Assembly (NCBI GenBank): GCA_035267815.1 | Contig: DATFLK010000035.1 | Span: 1-24,159 of the forward strand | Direction: 5' to 3' | DNA length: 24,159 bases | Origin: DATFLK01 sp035267815 | GTDB taxonomy: Bacteria; Pseudomonadota; Zetaproteobacteria; Mariprofundales; Mariprofundaceae | Shown here: piece after piece, positions 15,171-22,979 of the stretch | How positions within the stretch are numbered: position 1 is the stretch's first letter | Layout: each line of letters begins with the position of its first letter | Notes under the pieces: generated by a model | Seen by the model: the letters and a program-made list of their open reading frames with translations, nothing else | What the model was told of the DNA's origin: nothing | Databases searched by the model: none | Made by a program: the position numbers and the translations under genes

Positions 15171-15683
15171 ATGCAGGAGCCGGCACGATTCAAGAGCCCC
15201 GAATACCTGAACGTTTTGGCGGCCGAGGCGTCGGAACAGATCTGCCGCATCGATCCAGACAGCATTCGCACCATGGGGGACGGCGCCGGGCGTGGCTATC
15301 CGCTCGAAGTCTGCGGCCTGCTGATCGGCCGGATCACACCGCAAGGGTGGGAGATCACGTCGGCACGCGAGGTCCCCAATCTCAACACCGAACGCGCCGC
15401 CGATCGCTTCATCCTCGATCCCGACGCCTACCGGGCCATCGACCGGGAGCTGCAGGGAAGCGGCACCGAGATCGTTGGCATCTACCATAGCCACCCCGAC
15501 TGCCCCGCCAAGCCCTCGCCGACCGATCTGGACGGCGCATGGGACGGATTTGCCTATATCATCGTCAGTGTCTACAAACAGGAGATGCAGGATATCCGTT
15601 GCTGGGCGTTAAGCCCGGAAGGTGATAAATTCCAGGCCGTGCAGATAGAGAATCACACATCCCACCAGAGCCGGAACCCCTGA
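15171..15683 (+). CDS. JAMM/M67 family metallopeptidase (Mov34/MPN)
   Basis: This 170-residue protein has the full JAMM zinc motif: Glu46 in PLEVCGLLIG and H-S-H-P (His106, His108), followed by Ser116 and Asp119. Bacterial M67 enzymes of this small type cleave the C-terminus of ubiquitin-like sulfur carriers or release cysteine from them (Mec/CysO type). No carrier or E1-like gene is next to it here, so the substrate is open. The RBS GGAGGC lies about 5 bases from the ATG. Its stop codon overlaps the ATG of the TPR lipoprotein gene (TGATG), so these are translationally coupled. It is divergent from DUF4399-mnmA. Confidence 0.88.
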   Translation: MQEPARFKSPEYLNVLAAEASEQICRIDPDSIRTMGDGAGRGYPLEVCGLLIGRITPQGWEITSAREVPNLNTERAADRFILDPDAYRAIDRELQGSGTEIVGIYHSHPDCPAKPSPTDLDGAWDGFAYIIVSVYKQEMQDIRCWALSPEGDKFQAVQIENHTSHQSRNP

Positions 15684-17437
15684 TGCGCCTCGCCAAGACC
15701 CCACTTCTGACCGCCGTGCTCTGTCTGACGCTCGGCGCCTGCGCCACCACACCACACGGATCCGACACCTCCGAGAGGTCGACACAGACCGAATCGTCCC
15801 CGCAGAAGAAGGCGGCTCACAAGGTCCAGGTGCCGCTCTCGGATCTGAGCACCGATTTCCTCTATCTGGCCGCCGAGGACGCCATCCAGGAGAACCGGAC
15901 CGAGCTGGCCACCCGTTTTCTCGACGCGCTGATCCGGAAGGATCCGGACGCGGTCGTACCGCGCATCCAGCTGGCCGGACTGCTGCTTCGTCAGGGACAG
16001 AGTGAAGCGGCGCTGAAACAGATTGGCACCGCTCTGCAACAGGGCAAGCGCCTGCAGCCGCGTATCGCCGATAACGCTCATCTTCTCTATGCCCGCATCC
16101 TCGCCTCAACCGGACACGAGAAAGAGGCCATCCAGCAACTGGACGAACTGCTCGCCCAGAACCCGGACCGTCTCCACGTGCGCGTCATGGAGGCGCGTCT
16201 ACTGGCCAAAACCGGCAATTTCGACATGGCCCGGGCGATCATCGAGGAGGGACTGAAACGGCACGACTCGCCCATCCTACGTCAGGTCGAGGCCGAGATC
16301 GATATCGCCCAGAACCGGCTGAAGGATGCCGAGAAGGCACTGAAACGGATGCAGGCGCTGGCCCCCGACAGCGAAACGGCCGCGCTAATGCTGAGCCATC
16401 TGGCGACCCGACAGCACGACACGGTCAGGGCGGAATACACCCTGCGGAAATTCCTGGCCGACCATCCCGGTTCGCTACGCATCGGCAACGCACTGGGCCG
16501 CCTGATGGTGCAGGAGAATCGTCCCAAGGAGGCGATCAAGATCTACCAGGGGATCGCCAAGCAGACCGGCAACAACCCAGCCGTCCTCTCCACGCTCGGT
16601 CTGCTCTACTACCAGCAGAAGATGTACAAACAGGCGATCGACAGCTTCGAGCAGATCCTGGACGACAACCCCGATGCCCCCGTCCGCTTCTATCTGGCCG
16701 CCAGCCTCGAGGCCGACGGCCAAGTCGACCGCGCATCCCGGATCTACGGGCAGATCGGATCGGACGAACAGGACTACCCCTCCGCCCAACTGCAGCTGGC
16801 CGGCATCGAGTTCCGCCGGAAGAAGCCGGCCGAGGCGGCGGCGCGGCTGACGCAGCTGATCGAGGCACACCCGGCCTACGCCGATGCCTACAACATGCTC
16901 TCCAGCGTCCGGGCCAGCCAAAAGAAGTACAAGCTGCTTCTCAAGGAGACCGAACCGGCGTTGGACCTGAACAAGGTGGATGAAAACCTGCTGTTCAATC
17001 GCGCCGTCGCCTTCGAGGGGCTGAAACGCTACGACGATGCGGAGAGATCCCTGCGGCGCGTGCTGTCGCACAACCCCAACCACGCCGAGGCGCTCAACTT
17101 CCTCGGCTACATGTATGCCGAGCGCGGCGTCAAGCTCGACGAAGCCGAATCGCTGATCGAACGCGCGCTGGAGCAGAGACCGAAGGACGGCTACTACATG
17201 GATTCGCTTGCCTGGGTCTACTACAAGAAGGGCGACTACGCCCGGGCCTTGAAGGTACAACAGAAGGCCGTCGCCGAGGTGCCGGACGACGCCACCATGC
17301 AGGAGCATATGGGCGATATCCTGTGGCGGCGGGGCATGGCCGCGAAGGCGAAAAAGGCATGGTCCGATTCACTGAAACTGACCGATGACGACAAGGCTAG
17401 GGCCCGACTGAAACAGAAACTCGCCAAAGGCATCTAG
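15683..17437 (+). CDS. TPR-repeat lipoprotein
   Basis: This 584-residue protein begins MRLAKTPLLTAVLCLTLGAC, a lipoprotein signal with lipobox LGAC (Cys20). The +2 residue is Ala, so outer-membrane sorting is expected. The rest is a long array of tetratricopeptide repeats, with good units such as NPAVLSTLGLLYYQQKMYKQ, HAEALNFLGYMYAERGVKLD and DGYYMDSLAWVYYKKGDYAR. A TPR lipoprotein directly before lolB and ispE is a recurring arrangement in proteobacteria. TPR arrays serve as protein scaffolds; the partner is unknown. It overlaps the JAMM gene by 1 base and is 15 bases from lolB. Confidence 0.9.
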   Translation: MRLAKTPLLTAVLCLTLGACATTPHGSDTSERSTQTESSPQKKAAHKVQVPLSDLSTDFLYLAAEDAIQENRTELATRFLDALIRKDPDAVVPRIQLAGLLLRQGQSEAALKQIGTALQQGKRLQPRIADNAHLLYARILASTGHEKEAIQQLDELLAQNPDRLHVRVMEARLLAKTGNFDMARAIIEEGLKRHDSPILRQVEAEIDIAQNRLKDAEKALKRMQALAPDSETAALMLSHLATRQHDTVRAEYTLRKFLADHPGSLRIGNALGRLMVQENRPKEAIKIYQGIAKQTGNNPAVLSTLGLLYYQQKMYKQAIDSFEQILDDNPDAPVRFYLAASLEADGQVDRASRIYGQIGSDEQDYPSAQLQLAGIEFRRKKPAEAAARLTQLIEAHPAYADAYNMLSSVRASQKKYKLLLKETEPALDLNKVDENLLFNRAVAFEGLKRYDDAERSLRRVLSHNPNHAEALNFLGYMYAERGVKLDEAESLIERALEQRPKDGYYMDSLAWVYYKKGDYARALKVQQKAVAEVPDDATMQEHMGDILWRRGMAAKAKKAWSDSLKLTDDDKARARLKQKLAKGI

Positions 17438-17452
17438 GATCATACCGGAGCA

Positions 17453-18007
17453 ATGCCGAAGAGCATAACGGCGCTTCGACGTCAGGCTCCCTTCCGGATG
17501 GCGCTCGGCCTCGCCCTCCTGCTTCTCGCCGCCTGCGCCATTGTCCCGAAGGGCCAACCCATCCCCCGCCATACCGATTTCCTGGGCCGGCTGATCGTCA
17601 TCGACCGTCACGAGCGCTGGCAGGCGATGCTCGACTGGCATGCCGAAGCGCCCGGAACGGGCCGGATCCGGATCACCCACGCCGCCACCTCCCGTGTCGT
17701 CGAGCTGCGCTGGCAGGGGCGACAGATCTGGCTGCGCGACAACCGGGCACCCTCACCGGCCTGGCGCCGAATCGGGCCGGAGAAGCTGGCAAACCACGGT
17801 ATCCCGCTACAGCCGCGCGATCTGGCCGTCTTCCTGCTCGGCGACGTGCCGAAAGGTTTCACGCAGATCGGGCCGCGGCGCTGGCGCGGCGATCGCGGCG
17901 ACAGCCACCTCCACGTGCAGTGGCAGGGTCAACGCCTGACCATCGACGACGCCGCACACGGCCGCAAGGCGGTACTGATCATTCTCCGCGAGCAAGGCCA
18001 TGGTTGA
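17453..18007 (+). CDS. lolB: outer-membrane lipoprotein LolB (divergent)
   Basis: This is a 184-residue lipoprotein with signal segment MALGLALLLLAAC; the lipobox is LAAC with Cys28 and +2 is Ala, consistent with outer-membrane location. LolB accepts lipoproteins from the periplasmic carrier LolA and inserts them into the outer membrane. The FLGRLIVIDRHERWQAMLDW segment fits the first beta strands of the LolA/LolB barrel, but overall similarity is weak and the call leans on position: lolB typically sits directly before ispE. The last 8 bases overlap the ispE start, so the two are cotranslated. Confidence 0.72.
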   Translation: MPKSITALRRQAPFRMALGLALLLLAACAIVPKGQPIPRHTDFLGRLIVIDRHERWQAMLDWHAEAPGTGRIRITHAATSRVVELRWQGRQIWLRDNRAPSPAWRRIGPEKLANHGIPLQPRDLAVFLLGDVPKGFTQIGPRRWRGDRGDSHLHVQWQGQRLTIDDAAHGRKAVLIILREQGHG

Positions 18008-18911
18008 GCTACCCGCCCCCGCCAAGGTGAACCTGAACCTGCGCATCACCGGGGTTCGCCCCGACGGCCACCACCTTCTCGACACCCGTTTCGCCTATGT
18101 CGACAGCGGCGATCTGCTGATGATCGAACCCTCCGACGCGCTGCGGGTCACCTGCTCCGATCCGCACCTCGAGGGCGAGAACAACCTCGTCTTCCGCGTA
18201 CTGGCGGCGATGCGGCAGGCCTTCGGCATCCGTTCCGGCCTGCAGGTGCATGTGCAGAAGCGGCTGCCCGAACAGGCGGGGCTGGGCGGCGGCTCCTCCG
18301 ATGCCGCCACCGCCATCCTCGCGGCCAACGAGATGTGGGGGCTGAAGCAGAGCCGCCAGGCGCTAATCGATTTCGCCACCCCCTTCGGGGCCGATATCCC
18401 CTGCTTCCTCTTCGGGCATGCCAGCCGCGCCGCCGGTGTCGGTGAACGGCTTGCTCGGCTCGATATTCCGCTGCCGACGGAGCAGCTTTTGCTGGCTCAC
18501 CCCGGTGTCGGGCTCTCGACCGCGGCAGTGTTCGGCCGCTTCGATGCAGTGATGCGGCAGTCGGGTCAATTGACCCCCGATGAGGCCAGCGATACCATCC
18601 GCGCCGAATCTAGGGCTGGAGATATGGCGCTGGGCGACAACGACCTGGAAGCCGTCGCCTGCGAGCTCTGTGCACCCCTCGCGCGGCTTCTTTCCATCCT
18701 GCGCGAGGCCGCCGCCAAGACCTGGATGAGCGGTAGCGGTACCGCCTGCGCGGCCCTGCTGCCAGACCGGAAGCAAGCCGAGGTACTGGCGGCGCGGCTG
18801 CACGAGACGGGATCGGCGACATGGAGCCATGTCGGGCGCCTAATGGCGGAGCATCCGCTGGCGGCCGGCTGGGAAACAGCGATGAACGATTGGGGCGTAG
18901 CCAAGTGGTAA
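18000..18911 (+). CDS. ispE: 4-diphosphocytidyl-2-C-methyl-D-erythritol kinase IspE
   Basis: This 303-residue GHMP kinase phosphorylates CDP-methylerythritol in the MEP isoprenoid pathway. The N-terminal PAPAKVNLNLRI contains the catalytic Lys; the ATP loop is LPEQAGLGGGSSDAAT; the catalytic Asp is in PFGADIPCFLFG; and MSGSGTACAAL is GHMP motif 3. After the usual C-terminus the frame runs on for about 15 residues, and the last seven codons including the stop (18891-18911) are the 5' end of the tRNA-Gln gene. It overlaps lolB by 8 bases. Confidence 0.97.
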   Translation: MVELPAPAKVNLNLRITGVRPDGHHLLDTRFAYVDSGDLLMIEPSDALRVTCSDPHLEGENNLVFRVLAAMRQAFGIRSGLQVHVQKRLPEQAGLGGGSSDAATAILAANEMWGLKQSRQALIDFATPFGADIPCFLFGHASRAAGVGERLARLDIPLPTEQLLLAHPGVGLSTAAVFGRFDAVMRQSGQLTPDEASDTIRAESRAGDMALGDNDLEAVACELCAPLARLLSILREAAAKTWMSGSGTACAALLPDRKQAEVLAARLHETGSATWSHVGRLMAEHPLAAGWETAMNDWGVAKW

Positions 18912-18965
18912 GGCAACGGGTTTTGATCCCGTCATGCGCAGGTTCGAATCCTGCCGCCCCAGCCA
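18891..18965 (+). tRNA. glnT: tRNA-Gln (anticodon UUG)
   Basis: The full cloverleaf is visible. Acceptor stem TGGGGCG (18891-18897) pairs with CGCCCCA (18955-18961). The anticodon stem ACGGG/CCCGT encloses the loop TTTTGAT with anticodon TTG at 18923-18925. The T loop reads GGTTCGAATCC. Discriminator G and an encoded CCA (18963-18965) end the gene. The first 21 bases overlap the ispE coding end. This tRNA is a substrate of MnmA, encoded nearby. The gene symbol is generic. Confidence 0.97.
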
Positions 18966-19140
18966 AATAGAATTGTCGAGACGCAAGTCTTGACGGAAAA
19001 TAGGAAGGTAGGATGAGAGCCTGCAAAGTTCGATCCGAACGCGTAGCGTGAGGGAACGGGCGAGCGGCAAGCGAGGCCGGTCCCGAAGGGGTAAGGCGCA
19101 AAGCGTTGAGCCCTCCTACTGGCCCGGCCAGACAACGCGG
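18966..19140 (+). other. tRNA-prs spacer with GC-rich imperfect hairpin
   Basis: The spacer contains no credible gene. It holds a GC-rich imperfect hairpin (gggaacgggc at 19052-19061 and ggccggtccc at 19075-19084, 8 of 10 pairs) with a 13-base loop. No U-run follows, so it is not a clear terminator. Reverse-strand ORFs here are artefacts of the tRNA. Confidence 0.45.
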
Positions 19141-19142
19141 TA

Positions 19143-19151
19143 TGCTATAAG
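19143..19151 (+). promoter_or_regulatory. extended -10 promoter for prs
   Basis: TGCTATAAG fits the extended -10 (TGn then TATAAG); a -35 is not evident. A short 6-bp hairpin (CCGATG/CATCGG) follows directly and would lie at the 5' end of the prs leader. Confidence 0.5.
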
Positions 19152-19205
19152 TCTCCGATGGCGCTATCATCGGCGTTCGCAATGCGGAGTGAGGAGTAAC
19201 CAACG

Positions 19206-20150
19206 ATGATGCAAGAACGGCTTCGCCTATTTTCCGGAACCGCCAATCCCGAGCTGACCCAATCGATCTGCGAAAACCTGAACATGACGCCCGGCGACGT
19301 GCATATCCGCCGCTTCTCCGACGGCGAGATCTTTATCCAGATCCAGGAGACGATTCGCGGGCTCGACGCCTTCTTTATCCAGAGTACCTCGGCCCCGGCC
19401 AACGACAATCTGATGGAGCTTCTGATCTTCATCGACGCCGCCAAGCGCGCTTCCACTCAGCATATCTGCGCCGTCATTCCCTACTTCGGCTATGCCCGGC
19501 AGGACCGCAAGAGCGCCAGCCGCACGCCGATCTCGGCCAAACTGGTAGCGGACATGATCACCGCCGCCGGCGCCAGCCGGGTGCTGACGATGGACCTGCA
19601 CGCAGGCCAGATCCAGGGCTTCTTCGACATTCCGGTTGACAACATCTTCGCCGCGCCGATCTTCCAGCGCGATATCGAGTCGCGCCCGCTGGACGATGTC
19701 ACCATCGTCTCACCGGACGTCGGCGGCGTGGTGCGCGCCAGGGCACTCGCCAAGCGGCTGCACACCGATTTCGCCATCGTCGACAAGCGCCGGCCAGCCC
19801 CCAACGAGGCCAAGGTGATGAACATCATCGGTGATGTCGAAGGGCGCCACTGCATCCTGCTCGACGACATGGTCGATACCGCCGGCACCCTCTGCAGCGC
19901 CGCCGATGCACTGATGGAACAGGGGGCCAAAAAAGTCTCCGCCTACGCCACCCACGGCGTACTCTCCGGTCCAGCCGCCGAACGCCTGGAGGCATCGAGC
20001 CTGCACGAGCTGGTGATCACCGACAGCATCGCCCAAGGCGAACGCATCATGGCCACCGGCAAGGTGCGCGTCCTCACCGCCGCGCCACTGCTGGCCGAGG
20101 CGATCAACCGCATCTACAGCGCCCGCTCCATCAGTAGCCTCTACAACTAA
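19206..20150 (+). CDS. prs: ribose-phosphate pyrophosphokinase (PRPP synthetase)
   Basis: This 314-residue enzyme makes PRPP from ribose 5-phosphate and ATP, feeding purine, pyrimidine, histidine, tryptophan and NAD synthesis. Family blocks seen: FGYARQDRKSASRTPISAKL near residue 98, DLHAGQIQGFFDIPVDN (catalytic/ATP His region), and the PRPP loop CILLDDMVDTAGT with preceding KRRPAPNEA. Length is normal. Two Met codons open the frame; the first follows GAGGAG at normal spacing. Its place between tRNA-Gln and rplY is the conserved order. Confidence 0.98.
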   Translation: MMQERLRLFSGTANPELTQSICENLNMTPGDVHIRRFSDGEIFIQIQETIRGLDAFFIQSTSAPANDNLMELLIFIDAAKRASTQHICAVIPYFGYARQDRKSASRTPISAKLVADMITAAGASRVLTMDLHAGQIQGFFDIPVDNIFAAPIFQRDIESRPLDDVTIVSPDVGGVVRARALAKRLHTDFAIVDKRRPAPNEAKVMNIIGDVEGRHCILLDDMVDTAGTLCSAADALMEQGAKKVSAYATHGVLSGPAAERLEASSLHELVITDSIAQGERIMATGKVRVLTAAPLLAEAINRIYSARSISSLYN

Positions 20151-20153
20151 CAG

Positions 20154-20189
20154 GATCCGAACGGGCGCTTTTCTGCCCAATTCCGGATC
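20154..20189 (+). terminator. hairpin after prs, weak terminator candidate
   Basis: The stem is nested: GATCCG/CGGATC outside and GGGC/GCCC inside, immediately after the prs stop. No U-tract follows, so an intrinsic terminator is uncertain; it may be a 3'-end stabiliser. Between it and 20340 I see nothing that looks like a gene. Confidence 0.4.
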
Positions 20190-20340
20190 ACGCAAAGGCA
20201 AAGCATGGTCTGCCCTTACTCACCGCATCACCTGGCTGATGTTGGCAAGCCCTCTGTGGGTGCGCGTCGGCACTGCATCCACTTCAGTGCCTCCTTCATC
20301 GGAATCGCCGCCCTTTGGCATAAAAACGCCCTTTAGACGC

Positions 20341-20369
20341 TTGGTTTTTACATGCACACGCCCTAGTAT
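20341..20369 (+). promoter_or_regulatory. sigma70 promoter for rplY
   Basis: TTGGTT (20341-20346), 17 bases, then TAGTAT (20364-20369). The start would be near 20376, giving a leader of about 100 bases. Confidence 0.6.
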
Positions 20370-20409
20370 GCCGCGCCGGTCGGGGTAGAATCCCGTCCAA
20401 AATCAATTT

Positions 20410-20446
20410 GCCCGCCAAAGACGGGCCGCCGTCACGGGTCGACCCG
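20410..20446 (+). promoter_or_regulatory. paired hairpins in rplY leader
   Basis: GCCCG/CGGGC (20410-20414 with 20422-20426) forms a small stem, and CGGGTCGACCCG (20435-20446) is a perfect 12-base palindrome just before the RBS. Leader structure of this kind could support autoregulation by the ribosomal protein, which is inference only. Confidence 0.4.
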
Positions 20447-20474
20447 CCGGCGCACCACGCAAGAGGAGAGAGCC

Positions 20475-21110
20475 ATGAGCGATTATGTACTTGAAGCCGA
20501 ACTGAGAGACAAAACGGGTAAGGGCGAAGCGCGCCGTCTGCGCCGCGCCGGCCGTGTCCCGGCCGTTATCTACGGCGGCAACAAGCCGGAGCTCCCGATC
20601 AGCCTAGACTATCTGTCGCTGTCCAAGCTACTGGACGAAGAGCATTTCCACACATCCATCATCGAGATCAAGGTCAAGGGCTCCCGCGGCAAGAATCAGG
20701 GGCTTCTGAAGGATGTGCAGTGGCACCCGATCACCGACGACACCACCCATCTCGATTTCCAGCGCGTCTCGTCCTCCGACGTGGTGCACATGGAGGTCCC
20801 GGTCCACGCCGTCAACTTCGAGAAGTGCCCGGGCGTGGTCAAGGGCGGTTCGGTCGAGATGACCCGCCATGCGCTGGAGGTCACATGCCGCGCCGATGCG
20901 ATCCCCGAGTCGATCGAGGTGGACTGCGGCGATCTGGAAGTGGGCGACTCCGTCCACGTCGAGGATATCAAGCTTCCGGACGGGGTCGAGATCCAGCACG
21001 ACGTCAACTTCACCGTGCTGACATTGGCCGCACCAACCAAGATGGAGGCTCCTGCCGCCGAGGAAGAGGCCGCCGAGGAAGAGGCCACCGAGACTGCTGA
21101 AGGCGAATAA
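20475..21110 (+). CDS. rplY: 50S ribosomal protein L25, long CTC/TL5 form
   Basis: This 211-residue protein binds 5S rRNA in the large subunit. The N-terminal L25 domain reads LRDKTGKGEARRLRRAGRVP and VIYGG; the second beta domain (from about residue 95) is the CTC-type extension with DGVEIQHDVNFTVLTL near its end. The C-terminus is an acidic Glu/Ala tail. RBS GAGGAG. Only six bases separate it from the pth start codon. It has its own promoter and leader after prs. Confidence 0.96.
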   Translation: MSDYVLEAELRDKTGKGEARRLRRAGRVPAVIYGGNKPELPISLDYLSLSKLLDEEHFHTSIIEIKVKGSRGKNQGLLKDVQWHPITDDTTHLDFQRVSSSDVVHMEVPVHAVNFEKCPGVVKGGSVEMTRHALEVTCRADAIPESIEVDCGDLEVGDSVHVEDIKLPDGVEIQHDVNFTVLTLAAPTKMEAPAAEEEAAEEEATETAEGE

Positions 21111-21116
21111 GCCGCA

Positions 21117-21737
21117 GTGAAGCTTCTGGTCGGGCTGGGTAATCCGGGCGAACGTTACCGGACTACCCGGCACAACGTCGGGTTCCGCATTCTGGACCAA
21201 CTGGCCACACGACATGGGCTGCGCTTCGCCGCAGCCCATCGCGTTGAGGCCGAGGTGGCCGAGTGGCGCTGTGAGGGCGAGAAGATGCTGCTGGTCAAGC
21301 CGATGACCTTCATGAACAACAGCGGCGAGGCGGTCGGTGCGCTGGCGCGTTATTACCACATCGACGTGGACGACATCGTCGTCGTCTACGACGATCTCGA
21401 CCTGCCGCCCGGCAAGGTTCGCATCAAGCACGGCGGCGGCCACGGCGGTCACAACGGCCTGAAGTCGCTAAACCAGCATCTTGGGGATAGCGACTACACC
21501 CGCATCAAAGTCGGCATCGGCCGGCCGCCCAGAGGCGGCGAGGTCACCCCGTGGGTACTGGGCGGCGCGAATGACGCGGATCGCGAGCTTGAGGAGGCGG
21601 CCACCGACTGCCTGCTGCCGGAGATCCCGACCATTCTGTCGGGGCATGCTCCGAAGGCGGCCAACCACATCCACCTCTGCATGCAGAAGCGGTTCCCCGA
21701 AGAAAAGAAAGAATCAGACAATAAAGGCGAGGCATAA
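21117..21737 (+). CDS. pth: peptidyl-tRNA hydrolase
   Basis: This 206-residue enzyme releases peptides from peptidyl-tRNA dropped by ribosomes. The family blocks are LVGLGNPGERYRTTRHNVGF (catalytic His19), KPMTFMNNSG, YDDLDLPPG (Asp92/Asp93 region) and GGGHGGHNGLKS. The start codon is GTG at 21117, read as Met; it fits because the family begins immediately with this conserved strand. The C-terminal tail beyond about residue 190 is charged and probably flexible. Its stop abuts the ychF ATG with no gap. Confidence 0.97.
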   Translation: MKLLVGLGNPGERYRTTRHNVGFRILDQLATRHGLRFAAAHRVEAEVAEWRCEGEKMLLVKPMTFMNNSGEAVGALARYYHIDVDDIVVVYDDLDLPPGKVRIKHGGGHGGHNGLKSLNQHLGDSDYTRIKVGIGRPPRGGEVTPWVLGGANDADRELEEAATDCLLPEIPTILSGHAPKAANHIHLCMQKRFPEEKKESDNKGEA

Positions 21738-22832
21738 ATGGCACTGGCGATCGGCATCGTAGGACTCCCCAACGTCGGCAAATCGACGCTCTTCAACGCC
21801 CTCTGCGGCGGCGGCGCCGATGCGGCCAACTACCCCTTCTGCACCATTGATCCGAACGTCGGCGTCGTGCCGGTGCCCGATCCACGCATCGATGCGCTGG
21901 CCAAGATCGTCAATCCGCAGGCGATTCAGAACGCCATCGTCGAGTTCGTCGATATTGCAGGGCTGGTGGCCGGTGCCGCCTCAGGTGAAGGGCTGGGTAA
22001 CCAGTTCCTAGCCAATATCCGCGAGTGCGCCGCCATCGCGCATGTCGTGCGCTGCTTCGAAGACGAGAACGTCACCCACGTGGCCGGCCGCGTGCATCCC
22101 CTCTCCGATATCGAGACGATCGACACCGAGCTGATGCTCAAGGATATCGAGACTGTGGGCAAAGCGATCGCCCGCGTCGAGAAGCTGGCCCGCTCCGGCG
22201 ACAAGGATGCCAAGGTGCAGCTCGCCCTCCTCCAGAAGGTGTTAAAGGCGCTGGGGGACGGCACCACCGTGCGCCGCCAAGGGCTCGCCGAGGATGATTT
22301 AGCGACTCTGAAGGATCTCTGCCTCTTGACCGCCAAGCCGGTGCTCTACATCGCCAATGTCGACGATGGATCGCTGCCGGACGGCAACGAGCATGTCGAA
22401 AAGGTGCGCGAGTTCGCATCCGAAGAGGGTGCGCGCGTCGCCGTCGTCTCGGCCCAGATCGAGTCGGAACTGGCCGAGATGGACGAGGAGTCGAAGACGG
22501 AGTTTCTCTCCGACCTGGGGCTCGCCGAGCCGGGGCTCAACACCGTGATCCGCGAGGCCTATACGCTGCTTGACCTCATCACCTACTTCACCGCCGGAGT
22601 CAAGGAGGTGCGCGCTTGGACGATCCACCGCGGCGACACCGCCCCGCAGGCGGCAGGCGTCATCCACACCGATTTCGAGAAGGGCTTCATCCGCGCCGAG
22701 ACCATCGCCTACGACGACTTCGTTTCACTGGACGGCGAGACCAAGGCCAAGGAGGCCGGCAAGATGCGCCTAGAGGGCAAGGAGTACGTCGTCAAGGATG
22801 GCGACGTCATGCATTTCCGCTTCAACGTCTAG
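21738..22832 (+). CDS. ychF: YchF/OLA1 family ATPase
   Basis: This 364-residue Obg-related P-loop NTPase binds the ribosome and hydrolyses ATP in characterised members. The P-loop is GLPNVGKST (9-17); switch II is VDIAGLVAGAASGEGLGNQFL; the TGS-domain end is the family's EGKEYVVKDGDVMHFRFNV. The G4-like motif that sets nucleotide preference reads NVDD (207-210), where the family usually has N-x-x-E. It directly follows pth, the usual pair, and is probably the last gene of the rplY unit before the terminator at 22934. Confidence 0.97.
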   Translation: MALAIGIVGLPNVGKSTLFNALCGGGADAANYPFCTIDPNVGVVPVPDPRIDALAKIVNPQAIQNAIVEFVDIAGLVAGAASGEGLGNQFLANIRECAAIAHVVRCFEDENVTHVAGRVHPLSDIETIDTELMLKDIETVGKAIARVEKLARSGDKDAKVQLALLQKVLKALGDGTTVRRQGLAEDDLATLKDLCLLTAKPVLYIANVDDGSLPDGNEHVEKVREFASEEGARVAVVSAQIESELAEMDEESKTEFLSDLGLAEPGLNTVIREAYTLLDLITYFTAGVKEVRAWTIHRGDTAPQAAGVIHTDFEKGFIRAETIAYDDFVSLDGETKAKEAGKMRLEGKEYVVKDGDVMHFRFNV

Positions 22833-22933
22833 CTAACGCTGGCGCTCCAACACCCAAACCAGAGAGGTCGAATAAACCGGCCGTTCAAGTTACGGTTTGG
22901 CACTCTTGGTACAGGTGTTTCTGGAAGGCACAA

Positions 22934-22959
22934 AAAAGCCGGGCGGATGCCCGGCTTTT
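22934..22959. terminator. bidirectional intrinsic terminator between ychF and trxB
   Basis: The strand reads AAAAGCCGGGC, loop GGAT, then GCCCGGCTTTT. The stem is perfect, with A and T runs on both sides, so it can end transcription from ychF (plus) and from trxB (minus). Confidence 0.9.
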
Positions 22960-22979
22960 GGTTTGGGTAAACTCAGGGA

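Noticed and set aside
16475..17308. Minus-strand 277-residue frame opposite the TPR lipoprotein
   Set aside because: It is a mirror frame of the TPR repeats, with no start signal; the plus-strand protein has a signal peptide and a coherent operon position.
18840..19070. Minus-strand frame containing GRQDSNLRMTGSKPVALPLG
   Set aside because: This is the well-known false protein produced by reading a tRNA gene backwards; here it is the complement of tRNA-Gln.
20628..21452. Minus-strand 274-residue frame across rplY and pth
   Set aside because: It spans two well-identified genes on the other strand and matches no family; its His/Asp-rich character reflects the complement of those genes.
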